From: Metallyticus violacea
Lineage: Eukaryota; Arthropoda; Insecta; Mantodea; Metallyticidae
DNA: 64,000 nucleotides
Direction of reading: 5' to 3'
NCBI GenBank assembly: GCA_030762175.1
Contig: CM060831.1
Span: forward strand, 137,682,001-137,746,000
A model generated the notes under the pieces. It searched no databases. It was not told the origin of the DNA and saw nothing but the letters and a program-made list of their open reading frames with translations. Below are positions 1 through 12,400 of this stretch, piece by piece. Each line of letters opens with the position of its first letter. Within the stretch, counting starts at the first letter, position 1. Position numbers and translations under genes: made by a program.

Positions 1-745
1 AAATCAGAAGTTTCTCAGATTTATCCAAAGATTTTTTTGTATACTAAATAACTGGTTTGACAGTAACAAAATATATAAACTTTGAAAAAACAAATGCATT
101 AATTTTCACCCAAAAAATAAAAAATATTGCAGACCTAAAGATACAATATGAAGGCAATGAAATCATTGGATGAAGTAACATAGAAATTTTTAATCTTATG
201 ATTGACCATTATACGAATAGGAAAAACCATATTGATTACATCCTACCCAAAGCTCAGCATGTTTTGCAATCAGATCATTAATTTATTTTATAAATAAGGG
301 CATTCTAAACAGTGTATTATGCTTACTTCCATTCCTTAATGACTTATGGAATAATGTCGTGGGGAAATTCAGTAAATGCTAAAGAAATAGTTTTTATACA
401 ATAAAAGAGTAATAAGAATAATGGCAGGGGTGTTCATTGTAAATCACTATTCAAAACATTTGGAATTTTACCATTAGCTTGTGAGTATATTCTAGATGTA
501 CTTTTTTGTAGCAGACAATTCATAGATTCATAACAACAACAAAGAAACCAGACACGAGCAGGACTTAATTAGTTAATAAGTAACAAGTTGTAAACTCTCC
601 AAAAAGGTGTACACTACAATAGTATAGTATTATTTAATTCACTTCCATCATCAATCAAGAAACTGCATACTAATAAAAATAAGTTCAGATTAGCATTAAA
701 AAGATACCTTATCACTCACTAGACATCAGATTTTTAAGCACTAAA
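1..745 (+). mobile_element. Non-LTR retrotransposon (LINE) fragment, C-terminal end of reverse transcriptase
   Basis: Conceptual translation of the + strand, with frame changes and stops, gives the typical tail of a LINE reverse transcriptase. A segment reading roughly 'HSLMSYGIMSWGNSVNAK' occurs near 325-385, followed by a 'LFKTFGILPLACEYILDVL' segment near 448-505 and 'LPSSI...NKNKFRLALKRYL' near 645-710. These match the thumb and C-terminal region seen in Jockey/CR1/RTE-type RTs. No open frame survives. The left part runs off the window. The clade cannot be assigned by eye. Confidence 0.6.
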
Positions 746-939
746 ATTACAGTGACTAAGGTTTCAAACCTATTTATTTTACTGAAATTAACAATTATAC
801 ACTAAAATATACAAAACAGAAAAATGAAGGCAGACAACCTTATTATATTAACACAGCTGCACAAATTGAATATACTGAAAAAAATTAAATATACTTTTTA
901 AGTTTTTGAAATTCAGTTCCATGCTCATTCGCTTTCATA

Positions 940-2480
940 ATTATATGCACAATACCTCACCAGAATTTTTTTCTTATTTTGCAATAGTTAATCTTTGCCT
1001 TTGCTCAGTGAGAATAATTTTAAAAGCAGAGAAACTTCTTTCTACTGCAACAAATTTCAGAGGAACAAATTCTAAATTAACTATAGCAGAAACAGCAATA
1101 CCTACTGGAACATTTACATTTTCCCCCAATATCACTCTTGATACTTTTCCAACAATGAAAATCCTACATTATTATTTAGAAAATCGTCCCACTTACTTTC
1201 AACTTTTTTCCCATTATCACCCAAAGCACAATACATCTATTTTCTCCTGTGCATCCTTCACTATTGATATTTGACTACAAAGAGATTTATTTTTACAATC
1301 TAATTGTTCATTACTTGCAGATATGAATGAAAAGTTTGATGTTATATAGGCAATATCTTTTTTCAATGATGGGTCATTCAGACCCTCTTTCACTTCTTTT
1401 ACACAAGCTTCAGTATCAGATTCAGGTAATTCTTCAATAATTGTATCCACTTCTTTAAAATATTTACAATAATATACCACTGACTGAATGCATGTTCCCC
1501 TTGTGTTACAACAGGCTAAGGTACGAGTGTAATATCTGGGATTTCTCTTTGAACAATGAAATTCTGGATGAGGCTTTGCAAAAATAGTTTTTCATACAGT
1601 AAGTGAATGAACTAAAAGAGCAAATTCGTCCTGATTGTTTCAAAAAGCCTGTGATGGCTAAGAGCTAAACAGGTGACATGAATGATGTTAGGATGAAAAG
1701 TTTTATGAAATGGAGCTGTAGCATACATGTAGAATCAGAACAAAACGACAGAACTTAAGAATCTTCTATATTGCCAGAGAATAATGACTGTGGGCCTTTG
1801 TTTATAAAATAAGCAATGGTTTCGTTATTTACTTTCCAAAGTTCCATCACAACACATACAAGGTGCAGAATCAAAGGTTCATCTGGGTCAAGTTTCCCTA
1901 CAATCATACTAAGTTGCTATGTATCTATTCATAGAATCTGAGGTTTCATCTGCAGAGGTCCATACATAAGAATCACCTATATCCTCCCAAATGGATGCTA
2001 AAGTTTCATTCTACACATTGTCTAATTAATTTTTCTTAGAGTACATTCAGAGGGGATATTTTGTTACTGTATATTTGTAAAAACTCTATTAAAACCTGAT
2101 TTCCAATTGCATTCCATGGAATGTTGGCAGCAATAAATACCTGATTAAGACTGCTGAGGTTGGATGAAGTAGGCTGTATTGGTAGAGTTTGTTTGTTTTG
2201 ATTTTTCTGCTGAGCTTTTGCTTTATGTCCCATGCTTTGCACATGCTGCCTCAGATGGTAAAAAGCATAGAGTGTAAATGTCTTTAAAAGAATTTCAGCT
2301 CAATAAAATGTAAATATATTATATAGGCCTACTCATCAAAATATATTTCATACCTGTTATATATGTTACCTGTTCACCACAAATCTTACAGAATATTATT
2401 TTTCCATCATAAGTGAAGTGTGAAAGTTAGTCTTTGGCAGATAAGGATAGATTTTGCATTTCTATTTTTTGGCATCTTAA
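940..2480 (-). mobile_element. Decayed hAT-superfamily transposase (CGBP1-like type)
   Basis: Reading the - strand from about 2480 down gives, across several frames, the order of a hAT transposase: an N-terminal BED-like remnant; then 'VFIAANIPWNAIGNQVLIEF' (about 2090-2150); then 'WTSADETSDSMNRYIA' (about 1910-1970), with the DET stretch typical of the catalytic region; then 'DPSLKKDIAYITSNFSF' in the open stretch 1217-1480; and finally 'VPLKFVAVERSFSAFK' (about 1025-1075), the C-terminal dimerisation signature. In-frame stops and frameshifts separate the pieces, so it is a pseudogene. It lies left of the first visible ADAMTS exon, on the opposite strand. Terminal inverted repeats were not found. 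Confidence 0.65.
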
Positions 2481-2489
2481 ACTGCACAG

Positions 2490-3226
2490 TATACATCCTA
2501 CCACTTTAAATCTCTAAACACAAATAAGGAGAGGGAAAGAGGCTAACAGACATTCAAACTAACAGTACTGTTATTGAAATTCTACTTGATGAAAATACAA
2601 TGTTCCACCCATAGTTGCATTTCCAGGTAGTGTTAATCCAAAAAAACTGACCTTAAATATTGTTTACATGTATGAGTATATAAATAAATATTGAAATAAT
2701 GAAATTTTACATTGCTTTGGGCATTTTAAGTCAAATATTAACAAATTAAGTTCTATTATTTTAGGACACAATCAAACTCTATGAATTGCTTTCAATTTTC
2801 AACAAAATAAACATTAATAATAAATTTTCCTTTCTTCTAAAGGAACAAAATAGGTATTTGCCCTAAAATTCTATTACTCACACCTTCTATATAAGGAGGA
2901 TTTCATAAAATCAAAAAATAAGTGTACTAATTATTCTGCATTGAATTAATTCAACTTTGTGAATATACCAAATGTAAATACTTTAAGCTACCAATTTATA
3001 AATATTCTAGGTAATAAGCCCTTGACTCACTTTCATTTGAAGGATTCTTATTATATATAAAACATATTTTTAAGATAATTTAATTCACATTTATACAAAC
3101 AACTTGGAAAGTATTTGAAATATTAACCAAACTGCAATCATAAACACAAGGCTGGTATATTTCTTACATTTCTTGCTGCTCCATGTTGAAGACAACCCCT
3201 CATGATAGTGATGTATTGTGTTGCAG
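2490..3226. other. Intronic/intergenic AT-rich stretch, nothing recognised
   Basis: About 740 bases between the hAT remnant and the first ADAMTS exon. It is AT-rich with no coding pattern, tRNA-like box or repeat that I recognise. It ends in the splice acceptor of the 3227 exon (gtgttgcag). Confidence 0.5.
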
Positions 3227-3488
3227 GTACAGCTGCTATATCATGATTCTTCCCTTGGCCGACAAGTAAACTTTGTTCTCAAGAGACTAGAAATTCTGCA
3301 CACAGATCCTACAGCACTACAGCGTCCACATGACATTGATCGCTTTCTTAGCAGTTTCTGCCTCTGGCAACGGGGTGAGAATCCACCCCAAGACTCTGAC
3401 CCCCTTCATTGGGACCATGCCCTCATACTGACTGGTCTGGACCTCTATGTTGTCTCAAAAAATGGCAAAGTGAGCAGCCAAGTGGTTG
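3227..3488 (+). CDS. ADAMTS exon: middle of metalloprotease domain
   Basis: Acceptor gttgcag before 3227; donor G|gtaagc after 3488; 262 nt, starting in phase 0 and ending with one base of a Gly codon. It encodes VQLLYHDSSLG...NFVLKRLEIL...FLSSFCLWQ...HWDHALILTGLDLY, the standard part of the ADAMTS catalytic domain upstream of the zinc site. The first codon could be preceded by any phase-0 upstream exon, which is outside the window. Confidence 0.9.
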
Positions 3489-6400
3489 GTAAGCAATTCT
3501 ATGGGTCTATACCTTATTATCACATGACATCAGCACTACAGCCCTGTGGCCCTCAGTTTCCTTCAGATCCTTCTTCTTGGCTTTCCTATCTCTGGCAATC
3601 ATCTACCAATTCTTCACTTGCATCCTTCTCATATCCTCCACTATTCCATCAACCCACCTGTTTTGGTCTTCCAACTCTCCTTCAGCCTTCTTTGCAGTCC
3701 ATAATCCTCTTAATTACTTCTTTCCCATCCAACCATGACTGCCCATCTCAACTGTGTTACATTTAGTGATATTAGATGATCTACACATTGGTACAATTCT
3801 TCATTATACCTTATTTTTTACTCTTCTCTTTCTGTTTAATTATACCATAGATTCTCCTTAAAATATTCCTCTCAAATATTCAGTCTTGATATATCAGCTT
3901 TTTTAGGGTCCAATTTCACTCCTGTACAAAATCACTTGTTAGTGTTTTGTAGATTTTTTTTTAGTTTTACACAAGTGAAGTTTTGACTAAAAAGTATTTT
4001 AACAACCCAAAATAACATTGATTATCATCCTGTATTTGTTTAGTTATTTCCCCACCTAAATAATTATGTTCATTAACAATCCTCTCTGTATATTAGATCT
4101 AAAAGCAAGTGCATTGCAATATTTACTTTTAAAATATTTGTGCATCAAAATCATATCATGTCACATTTTATTTTCATGATAATGTGATTTCCTTTCATTT
4201 GTTTTTTTAAAAAGATGGTGCTGTGATTCTAGCTATTAGTAAAACTGATAGTAATGTGATTCACTCACAAATCTAAACCCAAAAGGGAGAAATGCAGATG
4301 TAGCTGATTGTTGAGCATATATCCACTATTCAACTGGCTGTGATTTTGAGGTACCAATTAATATGCTTCATTGTTGCACTGTATCCATAACTGTAACTGT
4401 AGGCTATATATGTTGCATTTTTGTTTAATATCTTATGAACCAAAGGTATTTCAAAAACAAATATTCAATGATAGGAGTATTATGCAAAATTCAGGAGGCT
4501 CGCGCTTCCAGAAGAAATATTGTTAAAAGAATAATTGAAATGGAGTGTAGGTAATACATTCTACATTCAGGTGTTCAAACTGTTCACACTAACTCCATTT
4601 ACTTATATAACACTGGACATGTTTCAGAAGCTATTTGCTTCCATCATCAACTGTTGACCAAATACTCGAACTGGCTTTGGATCCCAAGATGCTTTTGTGG
4701 CAGTCTCTGATGGTTCTAGTAGAAACTTACTGAGTTCATCCATGGGATTGTGATCAGAGATATATTGGAAAAACTAATAGAAATATGGAAATTCGAAGGA
4801 AAGAACACTTTTGGAATATTCAAATAAAACAGGTTGATAAATGAGCATTAGCAGCTCGCTTTTGGACCAATAATCATGAAATTAAACCAGAGATTAGGCT
4901 GCTAAAAGAACTTCACAAACCAATAGAACCATCCATTTGGGAAAGAAATAAGAAAAACTTGATGAATTTTGATTTTCCACCCATGGATGAACTCAGGTAC
5001 AATACTCCTACTCCTGATTCTCTTACTGTGTCTGAGTTGCTGCTCCTGACTCATTGTCTCCAGCCTTTACTACTAATTCAACCACGGTCTGAGCCTTCAA
5101 ACATTGTGTCTTGAGTACCTGCTCTTGATTTACCCACTGTGTCTAAGTCACTGTTCCCAATTCACACACTAACACAGCAGCCAAAGTCACTAAGGCATGG
5201 ATTCATGAACTACTGTTGGAATTCTGCCTCTGACTGGTTTTTTTTTTTCCAGATTTTTCTCAGCATTCATCTCTGGAAAATGTCAAGGTGGACCCTAAAT
5301 GTAAGACTGAAATGCTTCATTCCATCTCCAGAAAATTATTTTACCAATTTTCATTTTATCTCATGAATCATCAATGCCACCACCTGTGATGCTATAGAAA
5401 TAAAATTGGCATTAAACACTATTAAAATATTGACTCACCTATTGAATCTAAATCATTGCTCTTGATTCTTGTTTTGTCTGTTGTTACTCCTGATTCTCCA
5501 TTGCGCTCTAAGTCATTACCCATTTTTCATCACAATATTCCTGATTCACTCACTTCATATGAGTTATTGCTTTTGATTCGCTAACTGCATTTGATTCTCT
5601 TCTCATTCACTCATAGCATTTGGTTCAATACTTGATTCACTCATTGTATTTGACACTATTTCTGAAACATTCATTGCATCTGAGTCCTTTATCATTCATT
5701 GTGTCTAGGTTGCAACCCATTTGGATCTTGAGATACTGCATCTATACCATCCACTATGCCTGCTTCACTTCCTGTTTCTCTTAATGACTCGAGTCATCGC
5801 CCCTGGACCATCCACTATACTCGTATGTTATTCATGGCCTTGAATTCCATATCATTCCCTGCATAAGGACAATGCTCTATTCTATTACTATGGTTTCCAG
5901 AGTAGTAGCTCCATGATGGGCTAAAGTCTTAATTCTTATTTAACTTCTAAATTAAACTGCCAGTTGGTGTTTATGGGTCTGAAATGCATCACCAGTTGGA
6001 CCTGTGGTTTATTATACCAGTTTTTCATTATGTGGGAGTTGAGGGCATTTGCCAAACATTTTTGTTCAAACAACAACATTTTTAAAAAAACTGTAATGAA
6101 CTTTATTTATAAATTATTTTTGATAATTCCATGAACACTAATTATTCTATTGTCATAAGTCTACCAGAATGAAAATTTTTTGTATGCATTTTGTCAATTA
6201 TGTCAGATACTGATGAATAAAATAATCTGGTAATATTTTTATTTGGTAATCATTCTGATCTGCAGGCTTGGCACCTGTTGCTGGCATGTGTACAACAACG
6301 AGCAGTTGTACTGTCAATGAGGGCCGACACTTTGAGAGTGTTTATGTAGTAGCACACGAAATAGGACACAAGTATGTATATTATTGATGCAAGAAATAAA

Positions 6401-9400
6401 CAATGATTTAGATGTGAGTAATGCTATGCCCTTAATTAACTACTAAAGATAGAGTGCTGTTAGGTAACTACTGAAATATTTAGAGCAAGTATTTCATTTA
6501 GGTACATTAAATAATCTTACCATCTTTTTTATAAGCATATGATATGCAGTTCCGACAAACTAGCACTTTTTATTAATTTTTTAACATTTTTCTGCAACAT
6601 GGGAGATATCAAAAAAGACTTTAAAAAATCAGCTATTAATCACACATATGGTGTTTCATATTTTCAACAAATTTACATACACAGTCAATAACGGATCTTC
6701 TTAAAATCTCAATGCAGTATCTTAAAGAAGTAAAATATAATTATCAATTTGAATATGCAGTGATGCAATAGAATATGAACAGTATAAAATTTATTTCTGT
6801 AGTATTATTATAGTAGAAGAAAAATTAAGACAAAATTGTCTTCTAACATCACATTAATTAAACCTGCCACCAAAATATGCGATCTTTTGGAAATATAAAG
6901 TATGATAAGTTAATTCTACAGTAAATTAATGAGAAACAAATAAGCTAACTTCAAATAGAAGGGAAAATTCATTATTTCAAGTTGTTGAATTTTTTGCAGC
7001 TTGGGAATGCGACATGATGGACCTTTAGCTGATAATGAGTGTGACCCTGGTAGTTATATTATGTCACCTACTCTGGGCAGTGGCAAAATAACATGGTCTT
7101 CATGTAGTCGGAGATATCTTCAGATGTTCCTAGAGTAAGTATACAGCTGCATATTGAAAGACGCAAGTGGTAAGGTTATATCATGTATGTGTAGCTTGGT
7201 GTTTTCATTGTAAATCATGTACTAATTGTTCTTTGTTAGTTATGCCACTACATAATAAGGTTTAGTAGAATGGGTTTTTATGCCTGATATATAAGTGAAA
7301 ACAGATTCTTACAGGGAAGTGGATAGGAAATTTGCAAGAAAATATCCTGGAAATTGTCCATCAACTTGTTAAAAAGTTATGAAAGACAAGATTTTTCAAA
7401 GACAAGAAACTGTCATTGTTCCAAACTGTCATGTTTTTACAAAAGTAAAATTATATGAAATACAGGACTTTCCTATAGATTCTGACAATATATTGCTGCT
7501 GAGGGGCTTTATTTTCAACATCTAATATAACAGATTCCTGCTTATTATTATACAATATCATTTTATGCTTTCAGTAAAAATATTACCTTTACATGTGATG
7601 ACTTTATCTCTTTTTCTGGTTGCAGCAGCTGCACTTCCCCAGTAAGTTAAACTCAGGCAGCTCATGACTAAAATAGGTTCACTGTATTATTTAGGTGATA
7701 TAAAATTGTACAAAATCTTGAAAGAAAGAAAACAAAAATAAACTATATCATATCTCACTTGGGAAACTGTCACACTATCCTAAATACTTGAAAAATATCA
7801 TTTAACTGTATATATTTTATAAAGAAAATCTCATTTTATACTGATTACAATCTGTGCCTTCTGCCTGTGCAAAAGTTATTTCTGATGCTCAATTTTAGCA
7901 GTGCTATATTGTTTCAGAACATTCATTTATTTATTTTTCCTGTACTTATTATTGTGTATTTTCAATGTTTTATTGGCTAAGTAACCAAATTTGTGGAATC
8001 GATTTCTCATCTCCTTCATACATTTAGGATTAAAATATAAAAGTTTTTAATTTTAAGGTATTTAAATTTATGTATACTTTGTTATTCAAAGTATAAAGGT
8101 ATGCCCTGTTTTTAATAGAACACCACAGTCTCAGTGCCTGTTGGATCATAGCATCTCTGGAGGACAGCTAGATCATAGCGCAGAAGGATCTCTTCCTGGA
8201 GAGAGATTCAATGCTGATCAACAGTGTAAGTTGAGATAAAGAATACTAATTGCTCAAGCACAAAGGTTGGGGCTTTCTGCACTTTGAAGGTCTCATTTTG
8301 TACTTAATGTTTATTCAGTACATCAGAAATATATATCGTACAAAACCCTGAATACTGCTAAATTTGTTTCTTTTCCATTTATTATGTACGAGGGTAGGTC
8401 CATAAGTTTCTGGCCTAACCATTTTCTAGGTGTGATAAATACAAAAACTATATTTCACTTTTTAATATAGTTACCCTTTATTGTAATACACTTCTCACAT
8501 CTTTCAGTTAACATTTCAACCCCCCCCCCCCCAAATAGTCAGAAGTCCTGTCTGCAAAATGGGCATAAACAGCATCAATCACTTCTTCATCACACTTAAA
8601 TTTCCTTCCTCGAAAGTCCTTCTTGAGTTTTGAGAAGAGGAAATAGTCACTGGGAGCTAGATCTGGGCTTTAGGGTGGATGGTTGGTCTCCTTGAAGCCA
8701 CATTTCTTCACAGCTTCCTTTGCAACAAGAGCTGTGTGCACAGGTGCATTGTCCTGAAGAAGACGCACACCACCACTCAGCTTTCCTCACCTTTTCTCTT
8801 TGATGGAAACACGCAGTCTGTGCAGTATGCCAACATAATACTCGCCATTTACTGTGGTGCTCCTCTTCTTGAAGTCAATAAAGAGTATTCCTTCACAGTC
8901 CCAAAAGATTGTGGCCATGATCTTCTTGGTTGATTGAGTACCTTGGCCTTTAGAGGCAGTGCTTCGCCAGGTTTACACCACTCCATTGATTCTCTTTTGG
9001 ACAAGGGATCATAGTAGAGGACTATAAGTTTATATCCTGTAACAATGGTTTGCAGAATTTCTCTCTCATTGCCACGGCAGAGCTCCAAAAATGCCTGACA
9101 ACAGATGACTTGTTGTTGCTTTTTGACAGAGGAAAGAAGTCTAGACACTCATCTTGCACTAACCTTACTCATGCTTAAGTGCTTATGAATAATTCGACTG
9201 TTTTTTTAGAAAGGCCCAACCTTGCTGTTATTTATGTAACTTTGAGCCTCCAATCTTCCATGATTTCTCTGTCCACAAAATCAATGTTTTCAGGAGTGAG
9301 CACCTCCAAAGGCTGACCTGCACGCTCTTCATCTTCAATGCTTTCTTGACCCATTCCAAAAGTTTCTCCCAATCTTTTATGGTAGAATATCGAGGGGGGG

Positions 9401-12400
9401 GGGTGCTTTCCCATATATACCATCCAATCACTGTTTAATTTCATTTGAAGTAAGTCTTTTGTGAAGAACTTAATAATAGCTCGATACTCCATTTTGAACA
9501 TGTCACAATCTTTTATACATAGCCTTCTTTATGCAATTATATCTGAACAACTGAACACAGCAACGTGGACTTTGCAGCTCCATTCATTTACTTTACAGAT
9601 AAGACATGATGGCAGATTAGGGTTTTGTGAAGGCAATAATTCTTATTGGTGAGGCTGGAAACTTATGGGCCTACCCTCGTATTTTTACTAAAAAAATGTT
9701 TTATGCATATAATAATAGCCTAATTAATATATAATAAGTTTGGTTATGTGATAAATAAATAATTAAAATAGCATTTAAAGGTTTTTGAAAGTAGCCACTG
9801 GTAAATCCCCTTCCGGTTTATATACTGATAAACCTCTCATCTTTAGCATTTTCACTGTCAGTCCTGATGTTCTAGTGGAAACCATCTTGTAGACCAAAGA
9901 TTGCAGGTTCAATCCCAACCAGGTCAATGGATTTTTTCAGATGTAATAACCCAAGTATGGCTTCCTTCAGAAGGGAAGTAAAGCCAATGGTCCCGGTCAT
10001 AAGTTTACAGCTTGTAAAAGAGCCTCAAGCCTGAAAAAAGAGTCCTCTGAGTATAATATATCAGCTGTTTCAGGCCCTGCATTGAATGGGATGCTGATGA
10101 CCTGAGATGTTACAGAGCATCCATAAATAAACCATCTAAAATGTATTTTTCACTTAAATACACAACTTTCAGATTTTAGGTCAGATATGTGATGTGCATA
10201 TTGCTTTGAGAGCCAATGGTTCATATTGATTTTCAACATTAAATATTTGTTTCCTTTTAAATTGTTCAGGAATTTTTATAGTTACTATTTAATAGGCATG
10301 CTTAAATATGGACGAGGTAGCATTCATGCTCCAGAGCAGCCCTTGGAAGATGTCTGCAGAGATCTTCATTGTCAACGAGATCGCTACACATGGACTTCAC
10401 ATCCTGCTCTTGAAGGAACTCTCTGTGGAATTAATAAGGTAACTACAGCTATTACAAATCTGCTTTGTTTCACTCTCAAAGTTCTTTACATATTCAAATA
10501 TAACACTGTAGCTGATATAAAGACAATATTTCAATTGCCATTGTGTTTATTTATTGCATCTATACAGTGGTGTCGCAGTGGACGCTGCATAGGACGAGGT
10601 CAATCAGTGCTGCAGGTTGGAACAAAAAGAGTTGATGGGGCATGGAGCAATTGGTCACCATTTTCTGAATGTGCATCTGGTTGTTTGTATAGTGAAGAAG
10701 GGCGTCTTCATGCTGGTAGCACTGGCATTATGGTCTCCACACGTCGATGTAATAATCCCAGGTATAACTCTTAGCTTCTTTGTTTTCCTGGAACATCTGA
10801 ATTATTTTTTCAGCAAGAATTATTTGTAATATTTTGCTTTCTTCCATATATAGGCCCGAGAATGGTGGACTTCCATGTAGGGGAAGTGATCGCAGGCTTC
10901 GTACATGTATAGCTGAGCAATGTGGTAATGTCCAGCGGACTACCATTCGGGACTTTGCAGACCAAATATGCATTCGTGCACGAGAAGTAGACTCAGAGTT
11001 ACTTGGTACTGGACTTCAGAGAATAAGCTCTGATTGTGAGTAAATGTATAATTAAATAAAATACCATGCATTTCCTAGTATGTACTTATTTAATCTAAAA
11101 ACTTTCATTTCTAAACAGAATACATATTGTACAATGTTTAATTCCTATACTTCACCAATGGCACATTTTAAATTGATTTAAAATTGCTGTTTAATCTTGG
11201 CAAATCCCTATTTTACAGTCTTCATTGCTACATCATCTATATATATTTTTTTCTGAGGATGTTCTTTAAATATTGGGAACAGTCCTTAGTAACTAGGAAG
11301 CATATGGTGAATAAGTAGAATGTTTCAACTTCAAAGCTTACTTCATTAATTGCTTCATACATCTTGTTCTTTCATCACAACAGTACATTGAACACACTTT
11401 CTCTCACCTTGCCACAATGTTTTCTCTGATTTCATCTTAAATTTTGAAGTTAAATGTGTGTAATTATAGCCTGTTCTGTGAATTCTCTCTGCAAATAATC
11501 AAGCACTAATCCTTCCATCCCAGAAACAGGAAACTCTTGCCTGTTTAATGTTGTACCCTAGATGTCTTAGAAAAGAGACTTCTTATAACATTTAATTTTG
11601 GTTTTGGATGATAGACCAATGATTAATCTTTTAAGACCTTTATCTGTATGGCTGAAGATATCTCAATTGTTATATGAAAATACATCTGTGAAATATTTTG
11701 AATGTGTGCCTACATCCAAAGCACCAATCTTTCAATTAACTTTTACATTTTTAATTCTTTTGTTAAAATATTATACACTGGGATAGAGATGCACATTTTC
11801 TCTATTATATTTCTTTAACTTTTACATTTTTAATTCTTTTGTTAAAATATTATACACTGGGATAGAGATGAGAGATGTGCATTTTCTCTATTATATTTCT
11901 GATGACCCATTGATATTGCAACCTCCATTATGCAGTTTGTGTTCTAAAATTTTCCAAAGAACAACCACCATACTCATCTTCCCAAAATGTTCTACCACGT
12001 TTAAACTCACAATACTGTTGCTTCACTGTATCATTAAGATACAGAGTACTCCTACAGTTACTGAGATAAACAGATAGGTAGGTTTGAGGAGTAATTCCCT
12101 TCTTCAAGTATTTAATCATAGCTCTTTGCTTAAACAAATCATTCAATAAATCTTGTCTTTCAAGCAGCTGCTGTTATGTATAGAAATAATGTAGACTTAA
12201 AAATGCAGACAGCTTAGAGGTTCAAATCAGCTAGAAGAAAATCAGGGTTAAAGTATAGGGATCTGTTATATTTTAAATTGCATTATTAGTGAAGCAGTAG
12301 CTATTTGTTTTAAAGTTTTATTTCAACATTTTTAATTTTATGAAAGTTATATTAAGGTTCAAAAGAGTTTTAATCCCTTAATGACCAACAAGGGTAGCCA

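Noticed and set aside
3489..3766. Open reading continuing past the 3227-3488 exon to 3766
   Set aside because: A strong donor (G|gtaagc) sits where the ADAMTS similarity stops, and the next exon continues the domain in phase; the extension is intron.
8679..8933. + strand open frame within mariner 1
   Set aside because: It is the antisense of the transposase, whose - strand motifs and inverted ends are clear.
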